From the NCBI RefSeq assembly GCF_009663465.1, contig NZ_QXHU01000002.1, forward strand, positions 333,597 through 397,596: DNA of 64,000 nucleotides, written 5' to 3'. A program made the translations under genes and the position numbers. Below the pieces are notes generated by a model, which did not search any database, had not been told where the DNA came from, and saw nothing but the letters and a program-made list of their open reading frames with translations. The DNA comes from Riemerella anatipestifer (GTDB lineage Bacteria > Bacteroidota > Bacteroidia > Flavobacteriales > Weeksellaceae). This document shows, one piece after another, positions 29,450 to 39,015 of the stretch (positions are counted from its first letter, which is position 1; each line of letters opens with the position of its first letter).

Positions 29450-30514
29450 TTATAACTTTCTTTTAAACTCATCTAACCTTTTTTCTGAAGCTATTTGGTT
29501 TTTCTCTATTTTTTCCTGGGCATAGACTTTAAATTCGGTTTCGTTTTTCTCTAGTAAGAAATCATAAGGTCCAACTCCCGAGATAAGTTTTACTAAGACA
29601 GGAGAAATTTCTAGACAAATAAATAATCCCATAATAAACATCGCCGCAACAGCAATGATTGAGGTATTTTCTCCCAGTTCATCTAGTGCTTGAAGCCTTG
29701 CGGCAAAACCATTAAATCTGTTTTCTGAATCCTCGGTTTGAAGACGTTCCTTTTCTATATTAGAATAGACTTTTGATATTTCTTTATCCAAATATTCTAA
29801 GCGAGGGGCAACTTGTTTTTGGTAATTTTCTAAATCTAATCGGCGTTGTTCTTTGAGTTCCGATTTTCTTTTAGCGTTAGGTCCAAAGCCTTCTTTTCCG
29901 CTGGTAAGGGCGGAAGATTTCCCAAGCACCTCCTTCTCTAACTCCACAGATGCTGAATCGTAAGCTTTTTGGTAGGTTAATATTTTTTCTTGAATTTGTT
30001 TTTTCTCGGTTTCAAAAGGCGAACTTTGAGCTAAAATTCTGCTTTGCATTTCTTGTTGAAGTTCTTTTTTATTTCTTTGAATAATGGTGTTGAGCTGTTT
30101 ATTTATTTCTTTTTCAAATATTTTCAATTCCAAAGGTTTAGAAATAATGATGCCTAAGAAAGTTGCTAATATCAATCTTGGAATTGCCATCAGAACTTGT
30201 TGCCACCAAGAGCTTGTCTTTTTTATAGAAGAGACAATATATCTATCAAGGTTAAATATCATCAATCCCCAAATCAAAGAAAATATGAGAGAAATATAGA
30301 AGTTATCAAAAATGGTATAAATGGCATACCCTGCCGATAATGTGGCAAAAACCGCTGTAAAAAAGACAATGCCTCCTATTCCAGAAAATTTATTCCATTC
30401 GCTAGGCGTTTTTTTCAAGATATGAATGTTAGCACCACTACAAACAAGAAGAAAATGTTGCAATCCATTTATTTTATGGTTTGTAGATAGTGGTTTTTGA
30501 AGTTTTGTTTTCAT
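29450..30514 (-). CDS. DUF4407 membrane protein
   Basis: 354 residues from ATG 30514, preceded by an A-rich leader (an in-frame ATG at 30550 is less likely). Four hydrophobic helices: GIGGIVFFTAVFATLSAGYA, then YISLIFSLIWGLMIFNLDRY, LILATFLGIIISKPLE, and near the C-terminus VAAMFIMGLFICLEISPVLV. A long charged coiled coil of about 150 residues lies between the third and fourth. LDRYIVSS is a DUF4407 hallmark. Function unknown; proteins of this kind may sense or organise the inner membrane. First host gene beside the prophage, so the phage inserted just downstream of it without breaking it. Confidence 0.85.
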   Translation of the reverse strand: MKTKLQKPLSTNHKINGLQHFLLVCSGANIHILKKTPSEWNKFSGIGGIVFFTAVFATLSAGYAIYTIFDNFYISLIFSLIWGLMIFNLDRYIVSSIKKTSSWWQQVLMAIPRLILATFLGIIISKPLELKIFEKEINKQLNTIIQRNKKELQQEMQSRILAQSSPFETEKKQIQEKILTYQKAYDSASVELEKEVLGKSSALTSGKEGFGPNAKRKSELKEQRRLDLENYQKQVAPRLEYLDKEISKVYSNIEKERLQTEDSENRFNGFAARLQALDELGENTSIIAVAAMFIMGLFICLEISPVLVKLISGVGPYDFLLEKNETEFKVYAQEKIEKNQIASEKRLDEFKRKL

Positions 30515-30594
30515 TTTTTTTGTTATTAAACTTATACAATAGGTCTTCAAAATCTGTGCTACGTTACAAGTATGTGTGAAATAAAGAATATTAA

Positions 30595-30630
30595 AAAAAA
30601 TCTCAGAAGTGTATACTGCTGAGATTTTTT
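30595..30630 (-). terminator. Bidirectional intrinsic terminator
   Basis: AAAAAATCTCAG pairs with CTGAGATTTTTT around a 12-nt loop. On the minus strand it follows the phosphate transporter stop at 30662 and ends in a T-run. Confidence 0.85.
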
Positions 30631-30661
30631 ATGAAAAATATTTGACTTTTAATATTGATGA

Positions 30662-32917
30662 TTATGATACTGTAACCCCTTTTTTATCATATAATTTTAG
30701 AAATATTTTAGAAATACGCATTAGTACCGCTTGTATATCTCTACTTTGTAGATAAACACTAGTTTGGAGAATACCTTGTTTAGTGCTAGGTTTAGTTTTG
30801 TTAATATTGCTTATTTGACCTTCTAATTTTTCGTTGATATGGCTTCTTACTATGTTTCTCAACTTTTTTACTTCGTCTAAACTTTCGTTTTCGGGTTGTT
30901 CTAGAGAGACTAGAATATGATTGAAAAACTGATTCATTTTTAACTCCAGAATACCAAGTTCTTTCATAAATTCAACATCACTAAGTTGATGTAAATTTTT
31001 AACATAGAAGAGGCACTCGTTACTTAGCGATTTGGTAGATTGCGTAAGGTCTTGGATAAAATCACTACTTAAGAGCAGTACTTCGGAAGTATCACGGTCT
31101 CCAGAGGAAAGTCCTTTGATGTACTTTATACTTTTGGCTCTTAATTTGTTGCTGTGTTCTTCTAAATCCAGTACTGTCTTGTGTGCTTTTTCAAGTTTTG
31201 CCATATCGGCTTGTCTAAGCCCGTTAATAGTATTTTCATAACTTTGAGCAATTTCAGAAACAACGGCACTTACTAGAGAACGATATTTCTCTACTAGATT
31301 AAGGTCTTCTTGGTCTAGTATGCTGAATTTATCTTCTGCGGTTTTATGTTTTTTCTCTTTTTTGTTGAATGAAATTTGGGAAGCTACGATAAAAGCAAAT
31401 ACTAAAGCAACCAGTATATAAGTACCTATTTCTCCACCTTTATAAAGAATAAAAGCAAATAAAGCAGATACTGTAAAGGCAATAAGAGCAGTGATAAACC
31501 AACCACCAATTACAGACAATACACCGGCAACTCGATAAACTGCAGATTCTCTTCCCCAAGCTTTGTCTGCTAGAGAGGAGCCCATAGCTACCATAAAAGA
31601 AACATAAGTTGTAGATAAAGGTAATTTCATAGAAGTTGCCCAAGCTATGAGTATAGATGCAACCACGAGATTTGTGGCTGCTCTCACCAAATCAAAAGCG
31701 GGTGGTTCTTGTACGATAGTAGCTTCCTCTATTTTACTTTTTTCAAAGCTTTTGTTATAGTGTTTTATGACGGAAGTTGGAATAATAACGCTGAAAATAT
31801 TACCCAAAACTAAAGAAGAATTAACGATACTTCTTGAGATAGCATTAGGTTTAAACCGTTCATCGCCTTCATCTTGTCTACCTAAATTAACTTCTGTTTC
31901 TGTAACTTTCTTAGCTTTGGCGCTTAGCCATATAGTAAGCCCCATAACTATTCCAGCAATGATAAGCATATAATTAGGCACAATAACATCGTTACTTGCT
32001 AGATAATTTTGATAAAACTCATGAGCTGGAACGCCTGAATCTTTCCAGTGATTAAACGCTAAAAAACCTGTGATAGGAACACCTATAAAATTCACTAAAT
32101 CATTCCCCGCAAAGGCCATAGCAAGAGAAAAAGTGCCTGCTAAAACTACTATTTTGAGAGGGTTTATTTTATATTGTTTTTGTAGTATGAATAAGATAGT
32201 GGTCGCTACTAAAAATATAGCTCCCAATATAGCCCAAGTATGGCTGTTTATAAAATCTCTAGATTCTGAACTGATGATGGTGGTGCCTTTAAGCCCTTTT
32301 ATGAGGAGGAAATATACAATGGAAGTAATCCCAGCTCCCGAATACAAAGCTCCATATTTTTCTAATTTACTTTCATATTGAAAAGTAAACAATAGCCTGC
32401 AAAGATACTGTATAACTACTCCAGCCGTGAAAGCGATTAGTATGGATAAAAATATACCTGAAACAATATTAGAGGTGCTTTCAAAATTGATGTATTTACT
32501 TACCTCATTTAGTTTATCGTTTTTAGCTATAGAAAACAAAATACCACTAATTAGAGATGCTCCTAAGAGCTCAAACACAATAGAAACAGTAGTAGAGGTG
32601 GGGAGACCTAAACTATTAAAAATATCTAGTAGTACAATATCAGTCAGCATAACAGCCAAGAAGACAATGAGTATAATGTCAAAAGTAAAATATTGGGGAT
32701 AGAATATACCTTTCCTAGCGATTTCCATAATACCGCTAGAAAATACAGAACCTAAAACTATGCCAATGATGGCTGTAATAATAATGGTTTTATAGGGAGC
32801 GGCTTTGGAACCTATGGCTGAATTAAGAAAATTAACAGCATCATTACTTACACCCACAATTAAATCTGCAATGGCTAGTACAAAAAGTAGGACTACGACG
32901 AATACAAAATACTCCAT
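30662..32917 (-). CDS. PiT-family inorganic phosphate transporter with PhoU-like C-terminal domain
   Basis: 751 residues. The first ~520 are membrane helices with the two PiT repeats: ADLIVGVSNDAVNFLNSAIG near the N-terminus and LAMAFAGNDLVNFIGVPITG further on, both with the conserved GxNDxxN-type core, and LPLSTTYVSFMVAMGSS with the conserved PxSTT. The last ~220 residues are soluble and helical, PhoU-like (VVSEIAQSYENTINGLRQAD). It imports phosphate using a cation gradient; the C-terminal domain probably regulates the channel. Monocistronic between two terminators. Confidence 0.92.
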   Translation of the reverse strand: MEYFVFVVVLLFVLAIADLIVGVSNDAVNFLNSAIGSKAAPYKTIIITAIIGIVLGSVFSSGIMEIARKGIFYPQYFTFDIILIVFLAVMLTDIVLLDIFNSLGLPTSTTVSIVFELLGASLISGILFSIAKNDKLNEVSKYINFESTSNIVSGIFLSILIAFTAGVVIQYLCRLLFTFQYESKLEKYGALYSGAGITSIVYFLLIKGLKGTTIISSESRDFINSHTWAILGAIFLVATTILFILQKQYKINPLKIVVLAGTFSLAMAFAGNDLVNFIGVPITGFLAFNHWKDSGVPAHEFYQNYLASNDVIVPNYMLIIAGIVMGLTIWLSAKAKKVTETEVNLGRQDEGDERFKPNAISRSIVNSSLVLGNIFSVIIPTSVIKHYNKSFEKSKIEEATIVQEPPAFDLVRAATNLVVASILIAWATSMKLPLSTTYVSFMVAMGSSLADKAWGRESAVYRVAGVLSVIGGWFITALIAFTVSALFAFILYKGGEIGTYILVALVFAFIVASQISFNKKEKKHKTAEDKFSILDQEDLNLVEKYRSLVSAVVSEIAQSYENTINGLRQADMAKLEKAHKTVLDLEEHSNKLRAKSIKYIKGLSSGDRDTSEVLLLSSDFIQDLTQSTKSLSNECLFYVKNLHQLSDVEFMKELGILELKMNQFFNHILVSLEQPENESLDEVKKLRNIVRSHINEKLEGQISNINKTKPSTKQGILQTSVYLQSRDIQAVLMRISKIFLKLYDKKGVTVS

Positions 32918-32992
32918 ATTTGTGTTGTTTTTACAGGCAATTCTAAGAATTTTTTTAGAAATTACACTTAATGTTAATGAAATTTAATATAA

Positions 32993-33019
32993 CAAAAAAC
33001 GCTTCCATTTTAGGAAGCG
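32993..33019 (-). terminator. Intrinsic terminator of the small membrane protein gene
   Basis: CGCTTCC and GGAAGCG with a 6-nt loop; on the minus strand the stem is followed by TTTTTTG. It lies downstream of the gene ending at 33081. Confidence 0.8.
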
Positions 33020-33080
33020 TAATCCGTTACATTTATTTGAAGTAAATGTGTATGCTTGTTTGTACCCTTGTAAAGGTTAT

Positions 33081-33383
33081 TTAGTGGTGGCTAGTATGTG
33101 TTTCTACAACATCACCTAGAGGTCTTTTATAAATTACCTCAACACCTTCTTGCTCATAAAGTTTTTTATATCTTACTTCTTCAGGATCAAAAGGCTTAGT
33201 TTTTCCGAAATATTCTAATAGACCTTCTGTAAGCCATAGAGGCACAATGTAAGTTGCGAACATCATGATACACCAAAACCCCGCCATCATCATGGTGAAG
33301 AAATAAATAGTCCAAAGGAACTGATAAAACGGCCAAAATGCTGATAACATCATTGTCTTAAATATTTTGGGCAAAATTAACAT
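33081..33383 (-). CDS. Small two-helix membrane protein, unknown function
   Basis: 100 residues: two hydrophobic segments (MLSAFWPFYQFLWTIYFFTM and AGFWCIMMFATYIVPLWLTE) and a cytoplasmic tail of about 40 residues with an acidic/basic mix ending THTSHH. The His-rich end might bind metal but is too short to interpret. It lies 58 nt downstream of fumarase on the same strand and may share its transcript. No family recognised. Confidence 0.6.
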   Translation of the reverse strand: MLILPKIFKTMMLSAFWPFYQFLWTIYFFTMMMAGFWCIMMFATYIVPLWLTEGLLEYFGKTKPFDPEEVRYKKLYEQEGVEVIYKRPLGDVVETHTSHH

Positions 33384-33441
33384 AAATTTCTCTTTTCACA
33401 AAAGAAATCTATGCTAATTTTTAATTTATACTCATTTTAAT

Positions 33442-35049
33442 TTAGTGTGCAATGCTTGAGAAAAAATCGTTACCCTTATCATCGGTAATGATAAATGCAG
33501 GGAAATTTTCTATTTCTATTTTTCTCACAGCTTCCATACCTAACTCTGGGAAATCTACCACTTCCACAGATTTAATATTCTCTTTGGCAAGTATTGCTGC
33601 AGGACCTCCAATGGAGCCTAGATAGAACCCACCGTATTTAGCACAAGCATCGGTTACTTCTTTACTTCTGTTACCTTTAGCAAGCATAATCATACTTCCG
33701 CCATGTTTTTGGAATTCGTCCACATAAGGGTCCATTCTTCCTGCAGTCGTTGGTCCGAAACTTCCTGACGGCATTCCCTCTGGAGTTTTAGCTGGTCCAG
33801 CGTAGTAGATAGGATGATTTTTAAAATACTCAGGCATTGGCTGACCTGAATCTAAAAGCTCTTTTATTTTAGCATGTGCTATATCTCTAGCAACAATGAG
33901 AGTCCCTTTAAGTTTTAATCTTGTTTTGATAGGATATTTAGAAAGCTCAGCTAGAACTTCATTCATTGGACGATTAAGGTCGATTTCTACTGGAGCTTCT
34001 AGATGAGGTGGCGTTTCTGGTAAGAATTTTTTTGGATTTTCTTCCAATTGTTCCAAAAAGATACCATCTTTAGTGATTTTTCCTTTTATGTTTCGGTCTG
34101 CAGAACAAGATACCCCCATGCCTACAGGACAACTTGCTGCGTGGCGAGGTAAACGGATGACTCTTACATCATGAGTAAGGTATTTTCCACCAAATTGTGC
34201 CCCAATAGCACTTTTCTGACAAATTTCTTGTACTTTCTTTTCCCATTCTAAATCTCTAAAGGCTTGTCCACCCATATTGCCTTCCGTCGGGAGATTGTCA
34301 TAATAACCCGCACTAGCTTTCTTTACAGCAGCTAAATTGGCCTCTGCTGAAGTTCCACCAATAACAAGAGCTAAATGGTACGGCGGACAGGCAGCAGTTC
34401 CTAAATCCATTATTTTTTCCTTAACAAAAGCCTCTAAATTTTTCTCATTAAGTAGCGATTTAGTTTTTTGATAAAGGAAAGTCTTGTTGGCAGAACCTCC
34501 TCCTTTTGCTAAGAATAAGAAATGATATTCGCAGCCCTTGTTGGCATAAATATCTATCTGTGCAGGAAGGTTAGAACCAGAATTTTTCTCCTCGAACATT
34601 GTTAGAGGTACAATCTGAGAATATCTTAAATTTTTAGATTGATAGGTGTTGTAAATCCCTTTGCTTATCCATTCAGCGTCATTTACGCCAGTATAAACAT
34701 CTTCTCCCTTTTTTGCAACGCATATTGCTGTACCTGTATCTTGGCAAGATGGTAATGCACCTTCCACGGCAACAGCCGCATTTTGAAGGAGATTGTACGC
34801 TACAAAGCGGTCGTTATCGGTAGCTTCTGGGTCGTCAATAATGTTTTTTAATTTTTGTAAATGGGTAGGGCGTAGCATAAAAGAAACATCTGCTAAAGCA
34901 TTTTCTGCTAAAAGTTCTAGTCCTTTAGGGGCTACGGTTAAAATTTCTCTATCTCCTAATTTCTCCACTTTTACATACTCGGAAGTAAGTTTTTTATAAG
35001 GCGTGTCGTCTTTTAGGATAGGGAAGGGTTCTTGGTAATGAAATTCCAT
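33442..35049 (-). CDS. fumA: Class I (iron-sulfur) fumarate hydratase
   Basis: 535 residues. Interconverts fumarate and malate in the citric acid cycle using a [4Fe-4S] cluster. Likely cluster cysteines are in [21 protein letters not shown] and [17 protein letters not shown]. The N-terminal alpha domain and the C-terminal beta domain ([20 protein letters not shown], then [12 protein letters not shown]) are both present in one chain, the usual class I fumA/fumB layout. Length is normal. With mdh elsewhere in this window it covers two successive citric-acid-cycle steps. The symbol is by class, not by demonstrated orthology. Confidence 0.95.
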   Translation of the reverse strand: MEFHYQEPFPILKDDTPYKKLTSEYVKVEKLGDREILTVAPKGLELLAENALADVSFMLRPTHLQKLKNIIDDPEATDNDRFVAYNLLQNAAVAVEGALPSCQDTGTAICVAKKGEDVYTGVNDAEWISKGIYNTYQSKNLRYSQIVPLTMFEEKNSGSNLPAQIDIYANKGCEYHFLFLAKGGGSANKTFLYQKTKSLLNEKNLEAFVKEKIMDLGTAACPPYHLALVIGGTSAEANLAAVKKASAGYYDNLPTEGNMGGQAFRDLEWEKKVQEICQKSAIGAQFGGKYLTHDVRVIRLPRHAASCPVGMGVSCSADRNIKGKITKDGIFLEQLEENPKKFLPETPPHLEAPVEIDLNRPMNEVLAELSKYPIKTRLKLKGTLIVARDIAHAKIKELLDSGQPMPEYFKNHPIYYAGPAKTPEGMPSGSFGPTTAGRMDPYVDEFQKHGGSMIMLAKGNRSKEVTDACAKYGGFYLGSIGGPAAILAKENIKSVEVVDFPELGMEAVRKIEIENFPAFIITDDKGNDFFSSIAH

Positions 35050-35179
35050 TATTATATTTTTTAGCTGTTATACAATTTTCCGTAAAAATAAAAATAGCCG
35101 TGGTTTTAACGAAAAAATAAGGATATGATTTCTTCCTTTTTTGGTGTGAAAAACAGAAATTTATATTGGTTCTAAATAA

Positions 35180-35509
35180 TTATTTCCTTAGACTTTTCGA
35201 ACTTCTAAAACTCGCTAGTAAGAAATAAGCTACAAAAACAATAGAAAACCTAAGTACAGAAGGGATTGCAATCATAGGATTAAAGAATAAAAATCCTATC
35301 CCTAAAAGTAACCCAATACCGATGAACGAAATCCCTAGTTTTTTGGGCAAGCTATAGTCTGGACGATCTAGAAAGAATGCCATGCCCCAAGCTAAACCAA
35401 ATGCGAAGCCATAATATAATGCTACGGAAGGCTCTTGTCCGTTGACGAACCTGTTGCTTAGAAAACTAATGATGGTAATTACAATAGCGTATAAAATTGC
35501 TTTTTTCAT
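35180..35509 (-). CDS. Small integral membrane protein, unknown function
   Basis: 109 residues with three or four hydrophobic helices (KKAILYAIVITIISFLSNRF, then ALYYGFAFGLAWGMAFFLD, ISFIGIGLLLGIGFLFFNP, SIVFVAYFLLASF) and a basic C-terminus. No signal for a specific family. It lies between fumarase and pepT on the same strand, with gaps of 130 and 80 nt. Confidence 0.55.
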   Translation of the reverse strand: MKKAILYAIVITIISFLSNRFVNGQEPSVALYYGFAFGLAWGMAFFLDRPDYSLPKKLGISFIGIGLLLGIGFLFFNPMIAIPSVLRFSIVFVAYFLLASFRSSKSLRK

Positions 35510-35589
35510 TATATTAAATCATTGAAATTTAATAAAATCTCTCCTTTCTTTTATTAAAAGGAGAGATGTAATTGGTCTTTGATTAAAGA

Positions 35590-36849
35590 TTATTTTTCGG
35601 CTACTAGTTGAGCGATGTTTAGTATCACTTTAGTGGCTTTCTCCATACTTTCTAAAGGAACATACTCGTAAGGTCCGTGGAAGTTGAGCCCTCCCGCAAA
35701 AATATTAGGACACGGTAATCCCATATAAGAAAGCTGAGCACCGTCTGTGCCACCTCTTATCGCTTTTATTTTTGGCTCTATATTAGCTATTTTCATTGCT
35801 TCTTCTGCAAAGTCTATAATGTGCATTTTTCCTTCAAACTGTTGCTTCATGTTGCGGTATTGCTCTTTAATTTCTATTTCTGCCACGCCTTCTCCATATT
35901 GAGCATTAAATTCTTTAACCTTTTCTAGCATGAATGACTTTCTAGCTTCGAACTTCTCTGCATCGTGATCTCTAATGATGTATTGTAGCTTAGCTTCAGA
36001 AACGTCGGCATTTACTTCTAGTAAGTGATAAAAGCCTTCAAAACCTCTAGTGGTAGAAGGCGTTTCGTTAGACGGGAGACGGTTTATGAAATCTGCTGCT
36101 AAAAGTCCAGCGTTTACCATTTTACCATAAGAATATCCTGGGTGAACACTTAAACCGTGTATTTTAACAACAGCTCCAGCAGCGTTAAAGTTTTCATATT
36201 CTAGTTCGCCTACTTCACCGCCGTCCATTGTATATGCCCATTCTGCATCAAATTTTTCTACATTGAATTTGTGAGCTCCTCGTCCAATCTCTTCATCAGG
36301 GTTAAAGCCTACGGATATTCTACCGTGCTTAATTTCAGGGTGAGCTATAAGGTACTCGGCTGCGGTTACAATTTCTGCAATACCAGCTTTGTCGTCCGCA
36401 GAAAGCAGGGTTGTACCGTCTGTAGTGATGAGGGTTTGACCAATATAATCTTTAAGGCTCTCAAATTTAGAAGAAGAAAGAGTAAAGCCTGTTTCTTGGT
36501 TTAGTACTAAATCTCCGCCGTCGTAGTTTTTCCATATTTGAGGATTAACGCCTTTACCATTAAAGTCTGGTGTGGAATCATAGTGTGCAATAAATCCTAT
36601 TTGAGGTACTTCTTTATTGTCTAAATTAGAAGGAATAAAGCCAAATACATAACCGTGTTCATCAATGGAAACATCTTCTAACCCTAACTCTTTAAGTTCG
36701 TTGAAGAGTAGATTTGCCATATCCCACTGTTGAGGTGTAGATGGGGTGGTTTCGCTTTCAGGGTCGCTGGTAGAGTATATTTTAACATAGGTTAAAAATC
36801 TTGCGAGTAGTTTATCTTTCCATTCTTGGGTAAAATCTATGTTTATCAT
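35590..36849 (-). CDS. pepT: Tripeptide aminopeptidase (peptidase T, M20B)
   Basis: 419 residues. Releases N-terminal residues from tripeptides in the cytoplasm. M20 di-zinc motifs are all visible: GFIAHYDSTPDFNG (His and Asp), LLSADDKAGIAEIV (bridging Asp), NPDEEIGRGAHKF (catalytic Glu and ligand Glu), YTMDGGEVGELE and the final His in GGLNFHGPYEYVPLESM. The dimerisation lid (IHGLSVHPGYSYGKMVNAG) is present. Length and order are typical of PepT. Transcribed alone as far as spacing shows. Confidence 0.96.
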   Translation of the reverse strand: MINIDFTQEWKDKLLARFLTYVKIYSTSDPESETTPSTPQQWDMANLLFNELKELGLEDVSIDEHGYVFGFIPSNLDNKEVPQIGFIAHYDSTPDFNGKGVNPQIWKNYDGGDLVLNQETGFTLSSSKFESLKDYIGQTLITTDGTTLLSADDKAGIAEIVTAAEYLIAHPEIKHGRISVGFNPDEEIGRGAHKFNVEKFDAEWAYTMDGGEVGELEYENFNAAGAVVKIHGLSVHPGYSYGKMVNAGLLAADFINRLPSNETPSTTRGFEGFYHLLEVNADVSEAKLQYIIRDHDAEKFEARKSFMLEKVKEFNAQYGEGVAEIEIKEQYRNMKQQFEGKMHIIDFAEEAMKIANIEPKIKAIRGGTDGAQLSYMGLPCPNIFAGGLNFHGPYEYVPLESMEKATKVILNIAQLVAEK

Positions 36850-36923
36850 TTTGTATATATTTTTTACAAATTTAGTTTTTATAATAGAAAAATAGCGTCC
36901 GGTAATTAGGTCGCTATTTTGTT

Positions 36924-37916
36924 TTATTTTTGTAGAAGTATTGCGGCTTCTTTTGCTGCATAGGTGAAAATCATATCAGCTCCAGCTCTCTTAAAGCAAG
37001 TAAGGCTTTCGATTAAGACTTTATCATTGTCCAGCCAGCCATTCTGCGAAGCGGCTTTTAGCATAGCGTATTCTCCACTTACTTGATACACAGCAATGGG
37101 AATATCTATTAGTTCTCTAACTCTAGAAACAATATCCAGACAAGGCATTCCTGGCTTTATCATAACAATATCCGCGCCTTCTTCTACATCTTTAATTACC
37201 TCGTTTATAGCTTCTCTAGTATTATGAAAATCCATTTGATAAGTTTTTTTATCCTTAGGAATATTTGCAGTTTCCTTCGGAGCACTATCCAACGCACTTC
37301 TGAAAGGCCCATAAAAATAACTAGCATATTTAGCCGCATAAGACAAAATACCTACATTATGAAATCCATTTTCCTCTAATCCTTCTCTTATAGCCATTAC
37401 TCTACCGTCCATCATATCACTTGGAGCTACAATATCTGCTCCAGCTTCGGCTTGTGAAATAGACATTTTAACCAAGGCCTCCACCGTAGCATCATTATCC
37501 ACCACACCATTGGTTACAATACCATCGTGTCCGTAGATGGAATAAGGATCTAGAGCGACATCAGGCATTACTACCATTTCTGGAACAGCTTCCTTAATAG
37601 CTCGTATAGTGTTTTGCATCAACCCATTAGGATTCCACGCTTCCTTTCCTGTGTTATCTTTGAGTTGGTCTGAAACCTTCATATAGATATTAACTGCTTT
37701 TACGCCTAGAGAAAATAGTTCTTTGCACTCTTCCACCGTCAAATCTATACTTCTACGATAGATGCCTGGCATAGATGAAATAGCTTCTTGCCTTTTTTCT
37801 CCTTCCATCACAAACATAGGCATTACAAAATCTGATGCAGAAAGATGGCTTTCTCTCACAAGACTTCTAAAACTGTCGTTTTGTCTTAACCTTCTATTTC
37901 TTGAATATATAATCAT
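36924..37916 (-). CDS. hemB: Porphobilinogen synthase (delta-aminolevulinic acid dehydratase)
   Basis: 330 residues. Condenses two 5-aminolevulinate molecules into porphobilinogen for haem synthesis. Schiff-base lysines are in SYAAKYASYFYGPFRSA and VMIKPGMPCLDIV. The metal-site region reads VMPDVALDPYSIYGHDG, with Asp where zinc enzymes have Cys, so this is the magnesium-type form. The N-terminus (RNRRLRQNDSFRSLVRE) is normal for the family. It diverges from the downstream + strand gene. Confidence 0.96.
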   Translation of the reverse strand: MIIYSRNRRLRQNDSFRSLVRESHLSASDFVMPMFVMEGEKRQEAISSMPGIYRRSIDLTVEECKELFSLGVKAVNIYMKVSDQLKDNTGKEAWNPNGLMQNTIRAIKEAVPEMVVMPDVALDPYSIYGHDGIVTNGVVDNDATVEALVKMSISQAEAGADIVAPSDMMDGRVMAIREGLEENGFHNVGILSYAAKYASYFYGPFRSALDSAPKETANIPKDKKTYQMDFHNTREAINEVIKDVEEGADIVMIKPGMPCLDIVSRVRELIDIPIAVYQVSGEYAMLKAASQNGWLDNDKVLIESLTCFKRAGADMIFTYAAKEAAILLQK

Positions 37917-37970
37917 TTTTGGAATTGTATTTGTTGTGCAAATTTAACAAGACTTTAGCAGAATTAAATC

Positions 37971-38001
37971 TTGTAAGCTGATTTTATTTTAGATATATTT
38001 G
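37971..38001 (+). promoter_or_regulatory. Bacteroidota-type promoter
   Basis: TTG at 37971-37973, 20-nt spacer, then TATATTTG at 37994-38001 (perfect TAnnTTTG). It is 23 nt upstream of the T9SS-domain gene start. Confidence 0.7.
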
Positions 38002-38023
38002 TAAATATTTTTAAATCAATACT

Positions 38024-38377
38024 ATGAAACAATTTTTATTCTCTATATTTTTATCAATTGCATTTTTTGGATTACCTTCTATCATGAAGGCTCAGAATGT
38101 GAGAGATTATATCAATAATCAACAAAAATCTGATGATGTTCTTGTGGTAGCTTACCCTAACCCAGCTAAAGATTTCATTGTATTAAAAACTAAAAATCCA
38201 TCAACAAGGGTTAGAAGTGTTACTTTCTATTCTATAGTTGGAGCTCAAGTAATGGAGGTTTTTCCCAATTCAAATTATGTGGAAATTAGATTAGACAAGC
38301 TTATATACGGCAAGTATCTTATAAAATATACTCTAAGCGATAACACTCAACAGGTTACACAAATTATAAAACAGTAA
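38024..38377 (+). CDS. Secreted protein that is almost only a T9SS type A sorting domain
   Basis: 117 residues: a signal peptide (MKQFLFSIFLSIAFFGLPSI followed by MKAQ), about 15 linker residues, then a complete Por secretion-system C-terminal domain: VVAYPNPAKDFIVL, then VTFYSIVGAQVMEV and KYLIKYTLSDNTQQV. Normally this domain is the tail of a large surface protein and directs it through the type IX secretion system; here there is nothing before it. It could be a remnant of a larger gene, a decoy or regulator of the T9SS, or a tiny surface protein. It has its own promoter. Confidence 0.8.
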   Translation: MKQFLFSIFLSIAFFGLPSIMKAQNVRDYINNQQKSDDVLVVAYPNPAKDFIVLKTKNPSTRVRSVTFYSIVGAQVMEVFPNSNYVEIRLDKLIYGKYLIKYTLSDNTQQVTQIIKQ

Positions 38378-38385
38378 ATTTTGTG

Positions 38386-38416
38386 TTGGTTAGTTCAAAA
38401 AAAAATACTACTTTTG
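38386..38416 (+). promoter_or_regulatory. Promoter of the rpsP-rimM operon
   Basis: TTG at 38386-38388, 20 nt, then TACTTTTG at 38409-38416 (perfect TAnnTTTG). The start of rpsP is 47 nt further. Confidence 0.7.
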
Positions 38417-38462
38417 CCAACTAATTATTAACAGGGACGAGTTCCCATAAAATCAATATTTT

Positions 38463-38999
38463 ATGTCAGTAAAAATTAGATTACAAAGACACGGTAAAAA
38501 AGGAAAACCGTTTTACCACATCGTGGTTGCAGATTCTAGAGCTAAAAGAGATGGTAGATTTATCCAAAAACTAGGAACTTACAACCCAATTACTAACCCA
38601 GCTACTATTGATTTAGATGTAAATGCAGCGGTAGATTGGTTAAACAAAGGAGCTCAGCCTACGGATACCGCTAGAGCTATCCTATCGTACAAAGGTGCTC
38701 TTTACAAGAAACACTTACTTGGAGGAGTAGCTAAAGGTGCTTTTGATGAAGCTGAAGCAGAGAAGAGATTCAATGCTTGGTTAGAAGAAAAAGAAGCGAA
38801 AGTGCAAGGTAAGAAAGAAAACTTAGCCAAATCTAAAGAAGAAGCTAAGAAAGCGGCACTAGAAGCTGAACAAAAAGTAAGCGAAGCTAGACTAAATGCT
38901 AGAAAAGAAGCTGAAGTTACTGAAGAGCCAGCAGAAGATGTAGTTGCTGAAGAAAGCGCAGAAGCTCCTGCAACTGAAGGAAACGAAGCAGAAGCTTAA
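38463..38999 (+). CDS. rpsP: 30S ribosomal protein S16 with long C-terminal extension
   Basis: 178 residues; the S16 core is the first ~85 ([20 protein letters not shown], then [16 protein letters not shown]). S16 binds 16S rRNA early in 30S assembly. The remaining ~90 residues are a Glu/Lys/Ala-rich helix turning acidic ([17 protein letters not shown]), about twice the usual family length; such tails are known, as far as I recall, in Bacteroidota S16. It has its own promoter and rimM starts 16 nt downstream, so the two form an operon as in many bacteria. Confidence 0.97.
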   Translation: MSVKIRLQRHGKKGKPFYHIVVADSRAKRDGRFIQKLGTYNPITNPATIDLDVNAAVDWLNKGAQPTDTARAILSYKGALYKKHLLGGVAKGAFDEAEAEKRFNAWLEEKEAKVQGKKENLAKSKEEAKKAALEAEQKVSEARLNARKEAEVTEEPAEDVVAEESAEAPATEGNEAEA

Positions 39000-39015
39000 G
39001 AATTAAAATTTAATC

